From: Lachnospiraceae bacterium
Lineage (GTDB): Bacteria; Bacillota; Clostridia; Lachnospirales; Lachnospiraceae
NCBI GenBank assembly: GCA_017445585.1
Contig: JAFSTX010000023.1
Coordinates: 1-64,000 of the forward strand
Direction: 5' to 3'
Length of the DNA stretch: 64,000 bases
A program made the position numbers and the translations under genes. Shown piece by piece: positions 49,297 to 56,764 of the stretch; positions within the stretch are counted from its first letter, which is position 1, and each line of letters begins with the position of its first letter. The notes below the pieces were generated by a model, which ran no database searches, was not told the origin of the DNA, and saw only the letters and a program-made list of their open reading frames with translations.

Positions 49297-50352
49297 TCAT
49301 TCCTGCTGGTCCGAGCGGGCGGCACGTCCGCGCAGCTTCTCCACCGCGGAGAAAGCGTAGACCAGCAGGCCTATGATTATAAAAGCATAATAGCACAAAA
49401 ACCGCCAGATGAGCATCGCCCAGAAGAGCCCTGTGGTGTCCAGCTGGCTGAAAAGCAGATAAAAGGAGCCCTCTGCAGCGCCAGAGTTGCCCGGGGTAGG
49501 GACGATGGTGACGGATGCGTATACGAATACGCACATACACAGTGACTGGATAAAGCCCAGATCTCCTCCGAAGGTATGAACCACGAAATACGGTATGGAG
49601 CAGAGTGCGATCTGGTAGAGTACCGACAAAAGCAGGAGCTCTGCCAGCAGCCTGGGGCTCTTGGCTATGTGTTTCAGACTGTCTGAGTATTTTTTGAGAT
49701 TCGTTTCAAGCTTTTCGATCTTTGCGTCCGGATCTCTGACGATACGGAGCTTTGCGCCAAGTCTGACAAAGAAGCCGACTATAGCCGCGGAGGTACGCGG
49801 GGATATGGCGGAGACCACCACCATGGTGGGCACCAGAGCATACATCACAGTTCCCACATATGCAGCAAGTCTGATCGGGACAGAATCTATGACATTATTA
49901 TTGAAGATAAAGACTGCAAGCGCCACGATTACGAATCCGTACTGCATAGTTACAAAGCCCGCAAGCGGCATGGACGAGGACGCGCCGGCCGAATATCCGT
50001 GAGAGTGAACATACCATATCTGAAAAGGCTGTCCGCCCGCGCCGGACGGAGTCACGCAGTCGTAATACTTGCCCAGAGCAGCCGTCTCAAAGGCAATCCT
50101 GCCGGATGCCTTCTCGTCGAGACGCTTCATCATAAGCATGTATTTTACGGACTCCGCGGCAAGGACTACCGCAAGGCATCCCACTGCGCCGAGCAGATAG
50201 AGCCAGCTTCCGGGAGCGAACGAATCCGTGATATGCGGCGCGTCCTTTGAGAAGTCCGCCCGCGCGGTAAAAAAGAGAACCACGGCGTTCATGGCTATAA
50301 ATATCGCGATCCAGATGATACGTTTGGTTTTTTTGGACAAACTCTTTCTCAT
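49297..50352 (-). CDS. Lysylphosphatidylglycerol synthase TM-region/YbhN-like flippase
   Basis: A 351-residue membrane protein of the LPG_synthase_TM (UPF0104) family. About eight helices are present, with the family block LGKYYDCVTPSGAGGQPFQI, the MPLAGFVTMQYGF loop and the final VPTPGNSGAAEGSFYLLFSQ. Such proteins flip lipids, or form the membrane half of MprF. No catalytic C-terminal domain is attached, so it is not an MprF enzyme. The neighbouring glycosyltransferase suggests a glycolipid substrate. No good ribosome site is visible at the ATG. Confidence 0.85.
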   Translation of the reverse strand: MRKSLSKKTKRIIWIAIFIAMNAVVLFFTARADFSKDAPHITDSFAPGSWLYLLGAVGCLAVVLAAESVKYMLMMKRLDEKASGRIAFETAALGKYYDCVTPSGAGGQPFQIWYVHSHGYSAGASSSMPLAGFVTMQYGFVIVALAVFIFNNNVIDSVPIRLAAYVGTVMYALVPTMVVVSAISPRTSAAIVGFFVRLGAKLRIVRDPDAKIEKLETNLKKYSDSLKHIAKSPRLLAELLLLSVLYQIALCSIPYFVVHTFGGDLGFIQSLCMCVFVYASVTIVPTPGNSGAAEGSFYLLFSQLDTTGLFWAMLIWRFLCYYAFIIIGLLVYAFSAVEKLRGRAARSDQQE

Positions 50353-50450
50353 GTTTTTATTATTATATCGGTCAGAGGAAAAGATTGCAAGCAGGGGCGG
50401 AAAATGCTATACTTTTAATTAATCACAAAAGCAAGCCGAAAGGGATTATC

Positions 50451-50744
50451 ATGAAAAAGGAAAAGACTCTCCGCTTCACCGAAAAGGAATTTGTCGACAC
50501 GCTGAACGCGTTTGCGAACGCCGCCTTCGTATCCGATCAGGATGAGAGCGACGGCCTCATGCTGGCCGCCACCCCCGAGAGCGAATGGGTTGACATGGAA
50601 AAGGCCATCTCTCTCGACTGCCGCACTCCCGAGCACATCCGCATCGAGAACCTCATCCGCACCATGGTCTCCGAGAAATACGGCGAGAAGATGACCGGTC
50701 TGTATTCGGATCACGCAGGCAATGTAATGATCGTAGTTGAGTGA
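50451..50744 (+). CDS. Small cytosolic hypothetical protein
   Basis: A 97-residue soluble protein (MKKEKTLRFTEKEFVDTLNA, later MEKAISLDCRTPEHIRIENL and the end MIVVE). No family or motif is recognised. The start at 50451 follows GAAAGGG, and a strong terminator follows at 50779, so it is a real single-gene unit. It is convergent with the exonuclease gene. Confidence 0.65.
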   Translation: MKKEKTLRFTEKEFVDTLNAFANAAFVSDQDESDGLMLAATPESEWVDMEKAISLDCRTPEHIRIENLIRTMVSEKYGEKMTGLYSDHAGNVMIVVE

Positions 50745-50778
50745 GCTGATACAGCACAGCTGCTGCTCCGATAATATT

Positions 50779-50807
50779 AAATCCGACCCGTTACGGGTCG
50801 GATTTTT
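50779..50807 (+). terminator. Terminator, probably bidirectional
   Basis: A 12-bp stem (50779-50790 with 50794-50805, loop TTA) ending in T5. It lies between convergent genes and could also serve the exonuclease gene, whose side is AT-rich. Confidence 0.88.
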
Positions 50808-50833
50808 GTACACTTTTGCACACGGTCTATAGG

Positions 50834-51799
50834 TTACTTTTTGGCTTTTGTCCTGCGGCGCTCACGGCGGTGCTTTTCCTGAAGCTGTTCACGGCGCTCT
50901 CTGATCCTCTGCGCATCCTCTTCACTTGCCAGCTTTACAGTCCTGACGGCAAATTCTCCGCCCGGCGCAGGCTTCATGCGGATCTTGCCCTTCACATATC
51001 CGTGGCGCGGGCACTTTACAAGGCCGAGATAAACTCCGCTGCTGCCGGTGGAAAACCACTTCTGCTTGCGCCATACGGGCATCTTGCACTTGGGACAGGC
51101 CAGAAGCGTGACACCTTTGTCATTCATCGCCGCCACTTTGTCCGGGAAAACTCTGGAAACGAACTTGGAATATGTCGGAAAGTCCAGGTTTATCTCTTCC
51201 TCGCGCGTCTGCGGCAGATGATAATAATCCACCGAAAGATAGTCCCTGACGGCCTTGAAATCGATCTTCTGCATGACCTTCGCGGTATAATAGGCGTCAT
51301 CGTATGCCCTGTGAAAGGGGATGTCCTTTTCTATCTTCAGTATATCCACCGCATCCTCCAGCGCAAGGCGGCTCTTGCCGTCATCGTTCAGGATGCTGTA
51401 TAGCTTCTGGAGATCATAGTAGAGCAGCGGCTTGCCAAAATCATATCCGATGCGGTAATAGTCGAGATTGCGCTGCAGCTCCATCACGTCAAGATTACCC
51501 CAGGTAACGAAGCGGAACTCCTCATCCCCTATCCATTTGATAAAATCTCTGGCAACTCTGGAAAAAGTCCTGGCACGCGAGAGTTCCTCTTCGCTGAGCG
51601 GCACCACTTCCTTCATGCGGAAATGCAGCTTATGATATACGAGCGGTCGAACAACTTCGGAGAATGTATCCACCTTCCTGCGGCGGTCATTTAGCTTAAC
51701 CGCTCCGATCTCTATGATCTCAAAAGGCATTCTGGGATTCTCGTGGGCCTTACCTCCCGGACTCTGGTTCCATTCCAGATCAAAAACAATGTAATTCAT
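50834..51799 (-). CDS. DEDDh 3'-5' exonuclease with C-terminal zinc-ribbon domain
   Basis: A 321-residue exonuclease of the ERI1/KapD group. The DEDDh residues are in FDLEWNQS (D-x-E), WGNLDVMELQRNL (D) and FHRAYDDAYYTAKV (H-x4-D). The nuclease part ends near residue 180. The extra 140 residues hold LLACPKCKMPVWRKQKWF and LGLVKCPRHGYVKG, a likely Cys3-His zinc ribbon, and a very basic tail with repeated Arg (REQLQEKHRRERRRTKAKK). The extension suggests RNA or structured nucleic-acid substrates. The start follows AGGA. Confidence 0.85.
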   Translation of the reverse strand: MNYIVFDLEWNQSPGGKAHENPRMPFEIIEIGAVKLNDRRRKVDTFSEVVRPLVYHKLHFRMKEVVPLSEEELSRARTFSRVARDFIKWIGDEEFRFVTWGNLDVMELQRNLDYYRIGYDFGKPLLYYDLQKLYSILNDDGKSRLALEDAVDILKIEKDIPFHRAYDDAYYTAKVMQKIDFKAVRDYLSVDYYHLPQTREEEINLDFPTYSKFVSRVFPDKVAAMNDKGVTLLACPKCKMPVWRKQKWFSTGSSGVYLGLVKCPRHGYVKGKIRMKPAPGGEFAVRTVKLASEEDAQRIRERREQLQEKHRRERRRTKAKK

Positions 51800-51880
51800 A
51801 TAGTCATCCTATCCATGGTTTCGCGATTAACTGTGTAATTATACAACAGACATGCTTCCTGTTCAAGCAGTTGACAGTTC

Positions 51881-51928
51881 AAAAAAGCATCGCAAAAAAG
51901 CCATCGCAAAAAAGCATCGGTCCGATGC
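51881..51928 (+). repeat. Three short tandem repeats and palindrome upstream of mecA
   Basis: AAAAAAGCATCG at 51881-51892, a variant with one extra C at 51894-51906, and AAAAAAGCATCG at 51908-51919. The last one runs into a palindrome GCATCGG-T-CCGATGC (51914-51928). They lie 40-90 bases before the mecA -35. They could be sites for a regulator; the function is unknown. Confidence 0.55.
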
Positions 51929-51970
51929 ATTTTCAAATATAAATTTTTTGTGAAATACTTCCTTATGATA

Positions 51971-51998
51971 TTTACATTTTTTCGAAATCGGATAAACT
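51971..51998 (+). promoter_or_regulatory. Promoter of mecA, giving a leaderless transcript
   Basis: TTTACA (51971-51976), 16 bases, TAAACT (51993-51998). Seven bases separate the -10 from the mecA ATG (52006), so transcription would start at or just before the ATG. No Shine-Dalgarno sequence is present. Confidence 0.6.
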
Positions 51999-52005
51999 AT
52001 ATGAT

Positions 52006-52734
52006 ATGAAAATCGAGAGACTGAGCGACAACCAAATAAAATGCACACTGAGCAGCCGCGATCTGGAGAGCCGTCATGTTAATCTCCGGGAGCTTGCTTA
52101 CGGTACCGAGAAGGCGCGTCAGCTCTTTTCCGATATGCTGGAGGAGGCAGGCGAGCTTGTGGGATTCCATGCCGACAACTCTCCTCTTATGATCGAAGCC
52201 GTGCCCATGGGAGGCGACGGACTCGTCTGCTTTATCACGAAGGTGGATAACCCTGATGAGCTCGATACGAGATTTGCGAGATTCGCGCCATCCATCATGT
52301 CACAGCTGAGCAGCTCGATGCCTGACAGCACCGCGCCGGCACGCAGCTCTGCGGAGGAAGTCCTGCGTGCGTTCGGACGCTTCATAGATCTGGCCACACG
52401 CGAGATCACACAGAATAAAGAAGAGACCGCCGAGCCCGGGGATCTGTACCGCGCGTTCTTCTTTGACGATATGAAGGAAGCAAAGGCTGCCGCGTCCATC
52501 GTGCGCAGATTCTTTGACCAGACTTCCAGCCTGTACGAGCGCCCCGAGGGCGGGCTCTATCTCGTACTCCACAAGGGCTCATGCGATGCGGAGATCTTCA
52601 ATAAGCTCTGCAACGTCATGACCGAGTACGGAGCTCAGGTCCGTACGAACTGCATGAGCGAGGCATATTACCGCGAGCATTATTCCACGGTCTATGACGG
52701 TGATGCCGTCGGGCGATTGTGCAGAAAGCGCTGA
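52006..52734 (+). CDS. mecA: Adaptor protein MecA
   Basis: MecA (242 residues) delivers target proteins to the ClpCP protease. The N-terminal substrate-binding part starts MKIERLSDNQIKCTLSSRDL, as in the family, followed by LFSDMLEEAGELVGF. The C-terminal ClpC-binding domain begins near residue 145 (YRAFFFDDMKEAKAAASIVR and later SSLYERPEGGLYLVLHKGS). Linker residues 95-140 are Ser- and Glu-rich. Only seven bases lie between the -10 and the ATG, and there is no ribosome site. It is followed by a hairpin terminator at 52756. Confidence 0.94.
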   Translation: MKIERLSDNQIKCTLSSRDLESRHVNLRELAYGTEKARQLFSDMLEEAGELVGFHADNSPLMIEAVPMGGDGLVCFITKVDNPDELDTRFARFAPSIMSQLSSSMPDSTAPARSSAEEVLRAFGRFIDLATREITQNKEETAEPGDLYRAFFFDDMKEAKAAASIVRRFFDQTSSLYERPEGGLYLVLHKGSCDAEIFNKLCNVMTEYGAQVRTNCMSEAYYREHYSTVYDGDAVGRLCRKR

Positions 52735-52755
52735 ATCAAAACTACCGATACACAG

Positions 52756-52778
52756 GCGGACGTGAAAACGTCCGCTTT
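52756..52778 (+). terminator. Probable terminator of mecA
   Basis: Perfect 8-bp stem (GCGGACGT with ACGTCCGC) closed by a GAAA tetraloop, followed by TTTAGTT. The T run is short, so it may leak into the MATE gene. Confidence 0.6.
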
Positions 52779-52782
52779 AGTT

Positions 52783-52816
52783 CGGCCGTAAAGGCCGGCG
52801 GCAGTCCTGAGACTGC
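52783..52816 (+). promoter_or_regulatory. Two further hairpins in the MATE gene leader
   Basis: CGGCC/GGCCG (52783-52797, loop GTAAA) and GCAGTC/GACTGC (52801-52816, loop CTGA), followed by the ribosome site AGAGGG. Together with the mecA terminator, three stems lie in 60 bases before the MATE start. This might be a small structured RNA that controls the transporter; it matches no riboswitch I recognise. Confidence 0.4.
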
Positions 52817-52833
52817 GTGAGAAAAGAGGGAAA

Positions 52834-54180
52834 ATGGAAAATAAAAAATCCGACCATATCTTTACCCGCAAGGCGATAACCGCGCTGCTCGTCCCCCTGC
52901 TGATAGAGCAGGTGCTCGCCGTTACCGTAGGCCTCGCCGATCAGATCATGGTCTCACAGGCGGGCGAGGCTGCCGTCTCCGGCGTATCGCTCGTGGACAA
53001 TATAAACCATCTCGTGCGTCTGATACTCTCTGCCCTGGCTACGGGAGGTGCGGTAGTCTGTTCGCAGTACATCGGGCACAGACAGCCCGAAGCCGCGCGT
53101 GAGGCTGCCGGCCAGCTGCTCCTCGCGGAGTCCGGCATAGCGCTCGCCTTCACCTGCTTCATGCTCCTTGGCGGCCGCGGGCTGCTCGGCTTCGCCTTCG
53201 GAAAAGTCGATCAGGATGTCATGGACAGCGCCATGACTTATTTCATCTTTACTGTCCTGGGCTACCCGTTCCTCGGTATCTATAACTCCTGCGCAGCGAT
53301 ATACCGCTCCATCGGCAACTCGGGTATCTCCATGCGCGTCTCGCTGATGATGAACCTGATCAATATCGCCGGCAACGCTGTCTTCATATTCGGATTGGGC
53401 ATGGGTGTGGCAGGCGCGGCCATAGCCACTCTGATCTCCCGCGTCATCGGCTCCATGACCATCCTCGCGATGCTCCATAATAAAAAGAACGCCATCTACG
53501 TCAGCAGCCTTCACAAGCTGCGTCCCAAAATGCGCGTCATCAAAAAAATCCTCTCTGTCGGTATACCCACCGGCATCGAGAACGGCATCTTCCAGCTTGG
53601 CAAGATTGTGGTGCTCTCGCTGGTAGCTGTCTTTGGCACGTCTTCCATCATGGGCAACTCCGTAGCATCCGCCCTGTGCGGATACATGATCATCCCCGGC
53701 ACGGCAGTCAGCCTGGGTCTCGTGACCATCGTGGGCCAGTGCATCGGCGCAGGCCGTATCGACGAAGCGCGCAGATATACAAAGATCCTGATTGGCGTCT
53801 CCATAGCGGCAAACGTCCTGGTCGGCATCGTAACCGTGCTGCTGCGGCCATTCCTGCTCGGACTCTACAATATGAGCTCCGAGTCCAGCGAGATCGCTGC
53901 CACGCTCATCCTCTGGCACACCATAGCGAATCCTGTCTGGTCGCTGTCTTTCAATACACCAAACACCCTCCGCGCTGCAAACGACGCACGCTTCACCATG
54001 GTCGTCTCCATGATCTCGATGTGGGTCTTCCGGGTAGGCGCCTCATACCTGCTCGCGCTCGCCTTTGACATGGGCGTCTACGGAGTGTGGCTGGCCATGT
54101 TCCTCGACTGGGCGGTACGCAGCATCGTCTTTATCATCAGATTCAGCGGCCACAGCTGGTACAAGCGCAAACTGATATAA
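52834..54180 (+). CDS. MATE family efflux transporter
   Basis: A 448-residue polytopic exporter with 12 predicted membrane helices. It uses a sodium or proton gradient to expel cationic drugs or metabolites. MATE family marks include ITALLVPLLIEQVLAVTVGL with ADQIMVSQAGEAAVSG, and in the second half GIPTGIENGIFQLGKIVVLS and AMFLDWAVRSIVFIIRF at the C terminus. Substrate unknown. AAAGAGGG precedes the ATG. A two-sided terminator follows. Confidence 0.93.
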   Translation: MENKKSDHIFTRKAITALLVPLLIEQVLAVTVGLADQIMVSQAGEAAVSGVSLVDNINHLVRLILSALATGGAVVCSQYIGHRQPEAAREAAGQLLLAESGIALAFTCFMLLGGRGLLGFAFGKVDQDVMDSAMTYFIFTVLGYPFLGIYNSCAAIYRSIGNSGISMRVSLMMNLINIAGNAVFIFGLGMGVAGAAIATLISRVIGSMTILAMLHNKKNAIYVSSLHKLRPKMRVIKKILSVGIPTGIENGIFQLGKIVVLSLVAVFGTSSIMGNSVASALCGYMIIPGTAVSLGLVTIVGQCIGAGRIDEARRYTKILIGVSIAANVLVGIVTVLLRPFLLGLYNMSSESSEIAATLILWHTIANPVWSLSFNTPNTLRAANDARFTMVVSMISMWVFRVGASYLLALAFDMGVYGVWLAMFLDWAVRSIVFIIRFSGHSWYKRKLI

Positions 54181-54194
54181 CGGAAATAACATAA

Positions 54195-54243
54195 AAAGAC
54201 CCCTCCAAAGCCGCCTTAAAGGCAAAGCCATGGAGGGGTCTTT
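54195..54243. terminator. Bidirectional terminator between MATE and ferredoxin genes
   Basis: A 13-bp perfect stem (54195-54207 with 54231-54243), A-rich on one side and T-rich on the other, with a smaller GCC/GGC stem in the loop. It serves the convergent MATE and ferredoxin genes. Confidence 0.9.
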
Positions 54244-54256
54244 ATCGCAGAACCTA

Positions 54257-54427
54257 TCAGCCCTGGGAGATAGCTCCGGTGGGGCAGGCAGCCTCGCAGG
54301 TACCGCAGTCGAGGCAGGCATCTGCATCGATAACATACTTGCCGTCTCCCTCAGAGATAGCGCCTACAGGGCACTCACCTGCGCAGGATCCGCACATAAC
54401 ACATTCGTCGGAAATTACGTATGCCAT
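54257..54427 (-). CDS. 2[4Fe-4S] ferredoxin
   Basis: A 56-residue clostridial-type ferredoxin, a low-potential electron carrier. Both cluster motifs are complete: CVMCGSCAGECP (with the first Cys near residue 9) and CLDCGTCEAACP (near residue 38). The rest is the short pseudo-symmetrical core (VISDE, GAIS, YVIDADA, GAISQG). The ATG at 54427 follows AAAGGAGG. The gene stands alone and is closed by the terminator at 54195. Confidence 0.95.
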   Translation of the reverse strand: MAYVISDECVMCGSCAGECPVGAISEGDGKYVIDADACLDCGTCEAACPTGAISQG

Positions 54428-54566
54428 AACAATATCCTCCTTTTAAGTCTTCTGTATGTGTATGCACATTTTAATACATGTATCGTGGAAATTCAAGCAA
54501 TAAAGTGTTGAAAATAAACAATCTTTGTAATATACTAACCTCCGGTCCGCACAGGGCCGAGGCATT

Positions 54567-54580
54567 CGGCCGCAAGGCCG
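54567..54580 (+). promoter_or_regulatory. Small GNRA-type hairpin before the DUF1858 gene
   Basis: CGGCC and GGCCG with GCAA loop, 22 bases before the start. A nearly identical stem stands before the MATE gene at 52783-52797. Meaning unknown. Confidence 0.3.
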
Positions 54581-54602
54581 TCAGAAAACGGAGGTGATCA
54601 TT

Positions 54603-54803
54603 ATGGTAGTAACGAAAGATATGACTATAGGCGAGATCCTCGCTGCAGATATAAGCATCGCACCCATTCTCATGAACGCCGGAATGCACTGCGTAGGCTG
54701 CCCTTCTTCACAAGGCGAGACCCTCGAGGAAGCCTGCATGGTCCACGGCATGGATGAAGATCTGCTGATCGAGGACATTAACACTTATCTCGCCTCAAAG
54801 TAA
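54603..54803 (+). CDS. DUF1858 domain protein
   Basis: A 66-residue protein that is one DUF1858 domain (ITIGEIL-type start, here [20 protein letters not shown]) with the paired Cys of [10 protein letters not shown] and a third Cys in EEACMVHGM. Such proteins often occur with hybrid-cluster or iron-sulfur systems, and a redox or metal role is assumed. A full GGAGGTGATC ribosome site precedes the ATG at 54603. A strong terminator follows. It lies 176 bases from the ferredoxin gene, divergently. Confidence 0.88.
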   Translation: MVVTKDMTIGEILAADISIAPILMNAGMHCVGCPSSQGETLEEACMVHGMDEDLLIEDINTYLASK

Positions 54804-54817
54804 ACCGTTCTATGCGA

Positions 54818-54851
54818 AAGCGCCCGGAGCAGCTGCCCCGGGTGCTTTTTT
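54818..54851 (+). terminator. Terminator of the DUF1858 gene
   Basis: A 10-bp stem (54818-54827 with 54838-54847, one G-T pair) ending in T6. It lies between convergent genes and may also act weakly on the metI side. Confidence 0.85.
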
Positions 54852-54888
54852 ATACTCATATGCGCTCCGGCCGGATCACTGCGCCGTC

Positions 54889-55593
54889 TCAGTGCTTGAG
54901 CCGTTTGTCACTCCTGATCGCCATCTTCGTGCCCAGGCTCTGGAAGACCTGTACCAGCACTACCAGCAGGATCACCGCCGCGAACATGACCACGTATTTG
55001 TATCTGTAGTAGCCGTAGTTGATCGCTATCTTGCCCAGGCCGCCGCCGCCGATGATGCCGCTCATCGCCGAGTATCCAAGTATGGTAGTGATGGCTATGG
55101 TGCCGTTTGAGATGAGCGAGGGTACGCTTTCCGGGATCATGACCCGGATTATGATCTGCATCGGCGAGGCTCCCAGACTCTGAGCCATCTCTATAGTGTT
55201 GGGGTTCACCTCGCGAAGGCTGCCCTCTACCAGCCTGGCAATAAAAGGAAACGCCGCGATCACAAGAGGAACTATCGACGCAGGCGTGCCTACGACAGTA
55301 CCCACGACAAGGCGCGTCAGGGGGAATACAAGTATCATAAGGATCAGGAAAGGAACTGAACGCAGGATATTCACTATCACATTCAGAGCCTTCATAAGCC
55401 CCGCGGGCAGCGGCAGAACGCCGTTCTTCTCGCCAGCCACAAGCAATACGCCCAACGGCAGCCCGATGATGATTGCAAAAGCTGTGGAAAGGATCGTGAC
55501 GTATATGGTCTCCCAGGTCGCCAGCAGGAACTCGGACTCTATGATGCGCCATGCATCCGCCCATGAAGCGCCGTTAAACAGACTGTCAATCAT
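54889..55593 (-). CDS. metI: Methionine-type ABC transporter permease MetI
   Basis: A 234-residue permease with five membrane helices, partner of MetN. Family blocks are WETIYVTILSTAFAIIIGLP, VNILRSVPFLILMI and the cytosolic coupling segment EMAQSLGASPMQIIIRVMIP. GYSAMSGIIGGGGLGKIAIN is another landmark. It starts 8 bases inside metN. It is the last gene of a six-gene minus-strand run of two importers. Confidence 0.94.
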   Translation of the reverse strand: MIDSLFNGASWADAWRIIESEFLLATWETIYVTILSTAFAIIIGLPLGVLLVAGEKNGVLPLPAGLMKALNVIVNILRSVPFLILMILVFPLTRLVVGTVVGTPASIVPLVIAAFPFIARLVEGSLREVNPNTIEMAQSLGASPMQIIIRVMIPESVPSLISNGTIAITTILGYSAMSGIIGGGGLGKIAINYGYYRYKYVVMFAAVILLVVLVQVFQSLGTKMAIRSDKRLKH

Positions 55594-56608
55594 TGATATG
55601 CACCTCCTTTGCGGATACGTCAGGCTTGCTGTTCAGATATTCGAGGGCCTTCTCCAGATCACTGTATGAATCCACGCCAAGCACGAGCGACGCATATGCG
55701 TGATCTCCTATCTGTTTGGTGGAGGCCGCGGCTATATTCGCCCGTACTCCGACATCTATAGCCATGTCAGCGATGAGCGGAGCATTTGCCGAAGCGGCTC
55801 CCTCAAAGACGATGCGCAGGAACTTCTGGTTCGAGCCACCTATGATAGGCGACTCGTTATCCGCGCTCTCCGGATAGACCAGACGTCTTCCGGCAGCAGA
55901 CGAAGGATGTGAGAAAACTTCCCTCACGTCTCCCTGCTCAGCCACGACGCCGCCGTCGAGGATCGCCACACGGTTGCAGATGTCCTCCACAACGCTCATC
56001 TGGTGAGTTATCACTACGACAGTGATGCCTGTCTTTTCATTTATCTCCTTGATCAGCTGCAGGATGGAAGAAGTCGTGGCAGGATCGAGCGCACTCGTGG
56101 CCTCGTCGCACAGCAGGATCTTCGGATCTGTGGCGAGTGCCCTGGCGATGGCTATGCGCTGCTGCTGCCCGCCCGAGAGCTGTGCGGGATAGGCGCCGGC
56201 TTTGTCCGGCAGACCTACGAGCTCGAGAAGCTCCATCGCTCTCCTCCTGGCCTCGGCCTTGGGCGTGCCGATCAGTTCCAGCGGAAAAGTGATATTCTTA
56301 AGGCAGGTCCTCTGCATCAGCAGATTAAAACCCTGGAAGATCATCGTGACATTCTTCCTTGCAGCGCGAAGTTCCTTCTCGCTCAGCTTCTTCAGATCCA
56401 CTCCGTCGATCAGCACTGTGCCATCCGTGGGCCTCTCGAGCATGTTTATACAGCGCACCAGCGTGGATTTGCCTGCACCGCTCATGCCGATGATTCCGAA
56501 GATATCACCGTCGTTGATTGTGATAGAGACGTTTTTGAGCGCCTCGACATACTCTATACCTTCCGTGCTGGATCTGAAGGTCTTTGTCAGATTCCTGATC
56601 TCTATCAT
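55586..56608 (-). CDS. metN: Methionine-type ABC transporter ATPase MetN
   Basis: A 340-residue ATPase with Walker A GMSGAGKSTLVRCIN, signature QLSGGQQQRIAIARAL, Walker B ILLCDEATSALDP and H loop VVITHQMSVVED. The C-terminal NIL domain (about residues 260-340, FLRIVFEGAASANAPLIADM) lets MetN proteins sense methionine and close the transporter when it is abundant. The ATG at 56608 follows GGAGG by six bases; an ATG six codons upstream lacks such spacing. It is separated from metQ by 156 bases with two hairpins. Confidence 0.94.
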   Translation of the reverse strand: MIEIRNLTKTFRSSTEGIEYVEALKNVSITINDGDIFGIIGMSGAGKSTLVRCINMLERPTDGTVLIDGVDLKKLSEKELRAARKNVTMIFQGFNLLMQRTCLKNITFPLELIGTPKAEARRRAMELLELVGLPDKAGAYPAQLSGGQQQRIAIARALATDPKILLCDEATSALDPATTSSILQLIKEINEKTGITVVVITHQMSVVEDICNRVAILDGGVVAEQGDVREVFSHPSSAAGRRLVYPESADNESPIIGGSNQKFLRIVFEGAASANAPLIADMAIDVGVRANIAAASTKQIGDHAYASLVLGVDSYSDLEKALEYLNSKPDVSAKEVHIND

Positions 56609-56653
56609 AGGCTCCTCCGTGGGCATGATCTGTCGTCAGCTGTAAACACAAGT

Positions 56654-56697
56654 CACGTGCGAAGCTTCGCGATCAGGATCGTGAAGTTTCGTACGTG
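56654..56697. repeat. 21-bp imperfect inverted repeat between metQ and metN
   Basis: Arms 56654-56674 and 56677-56697 pair over 21 positions. Three are G-U type on the plus strand but A-C mismatches on the minus strand, the strand of the operon. So as RNA it would be more stable if read on the plus strand, or it may be a DNA site. Confidence 0.6.
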
Positions 56698-56720
56698 CCC
56701 GTATGTCTGATAAAGGCAGC

Positions 56721-56751
56721 CATGAGCCACGGAGGTCATCCGTGGCTCATG
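56721..56751 (-). promoter_or_regulatory. 12-bp stem-loop downstream of metQ
   Basis: A perfect stem (56721-56732 with 56740-56751, loop of seven), 14 bases after the metQ stop. No strong T run follows on the minus strand (CTTTATC only). It likely protects or partly terminates the metQ message so that the binding protein outnumbers MetN and MetI. Confidence 0.6.
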
Positions 56752-56764
56752 ACGTCATAAAAAA

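Noticed and set aside
52735-52833. A TPP-type riboswitch, suggested by CTGAGA before the MATE gene
   Set aside because: The other conserved TPP elements are missing and the CTGA lies in a small perfect hairpin loop.
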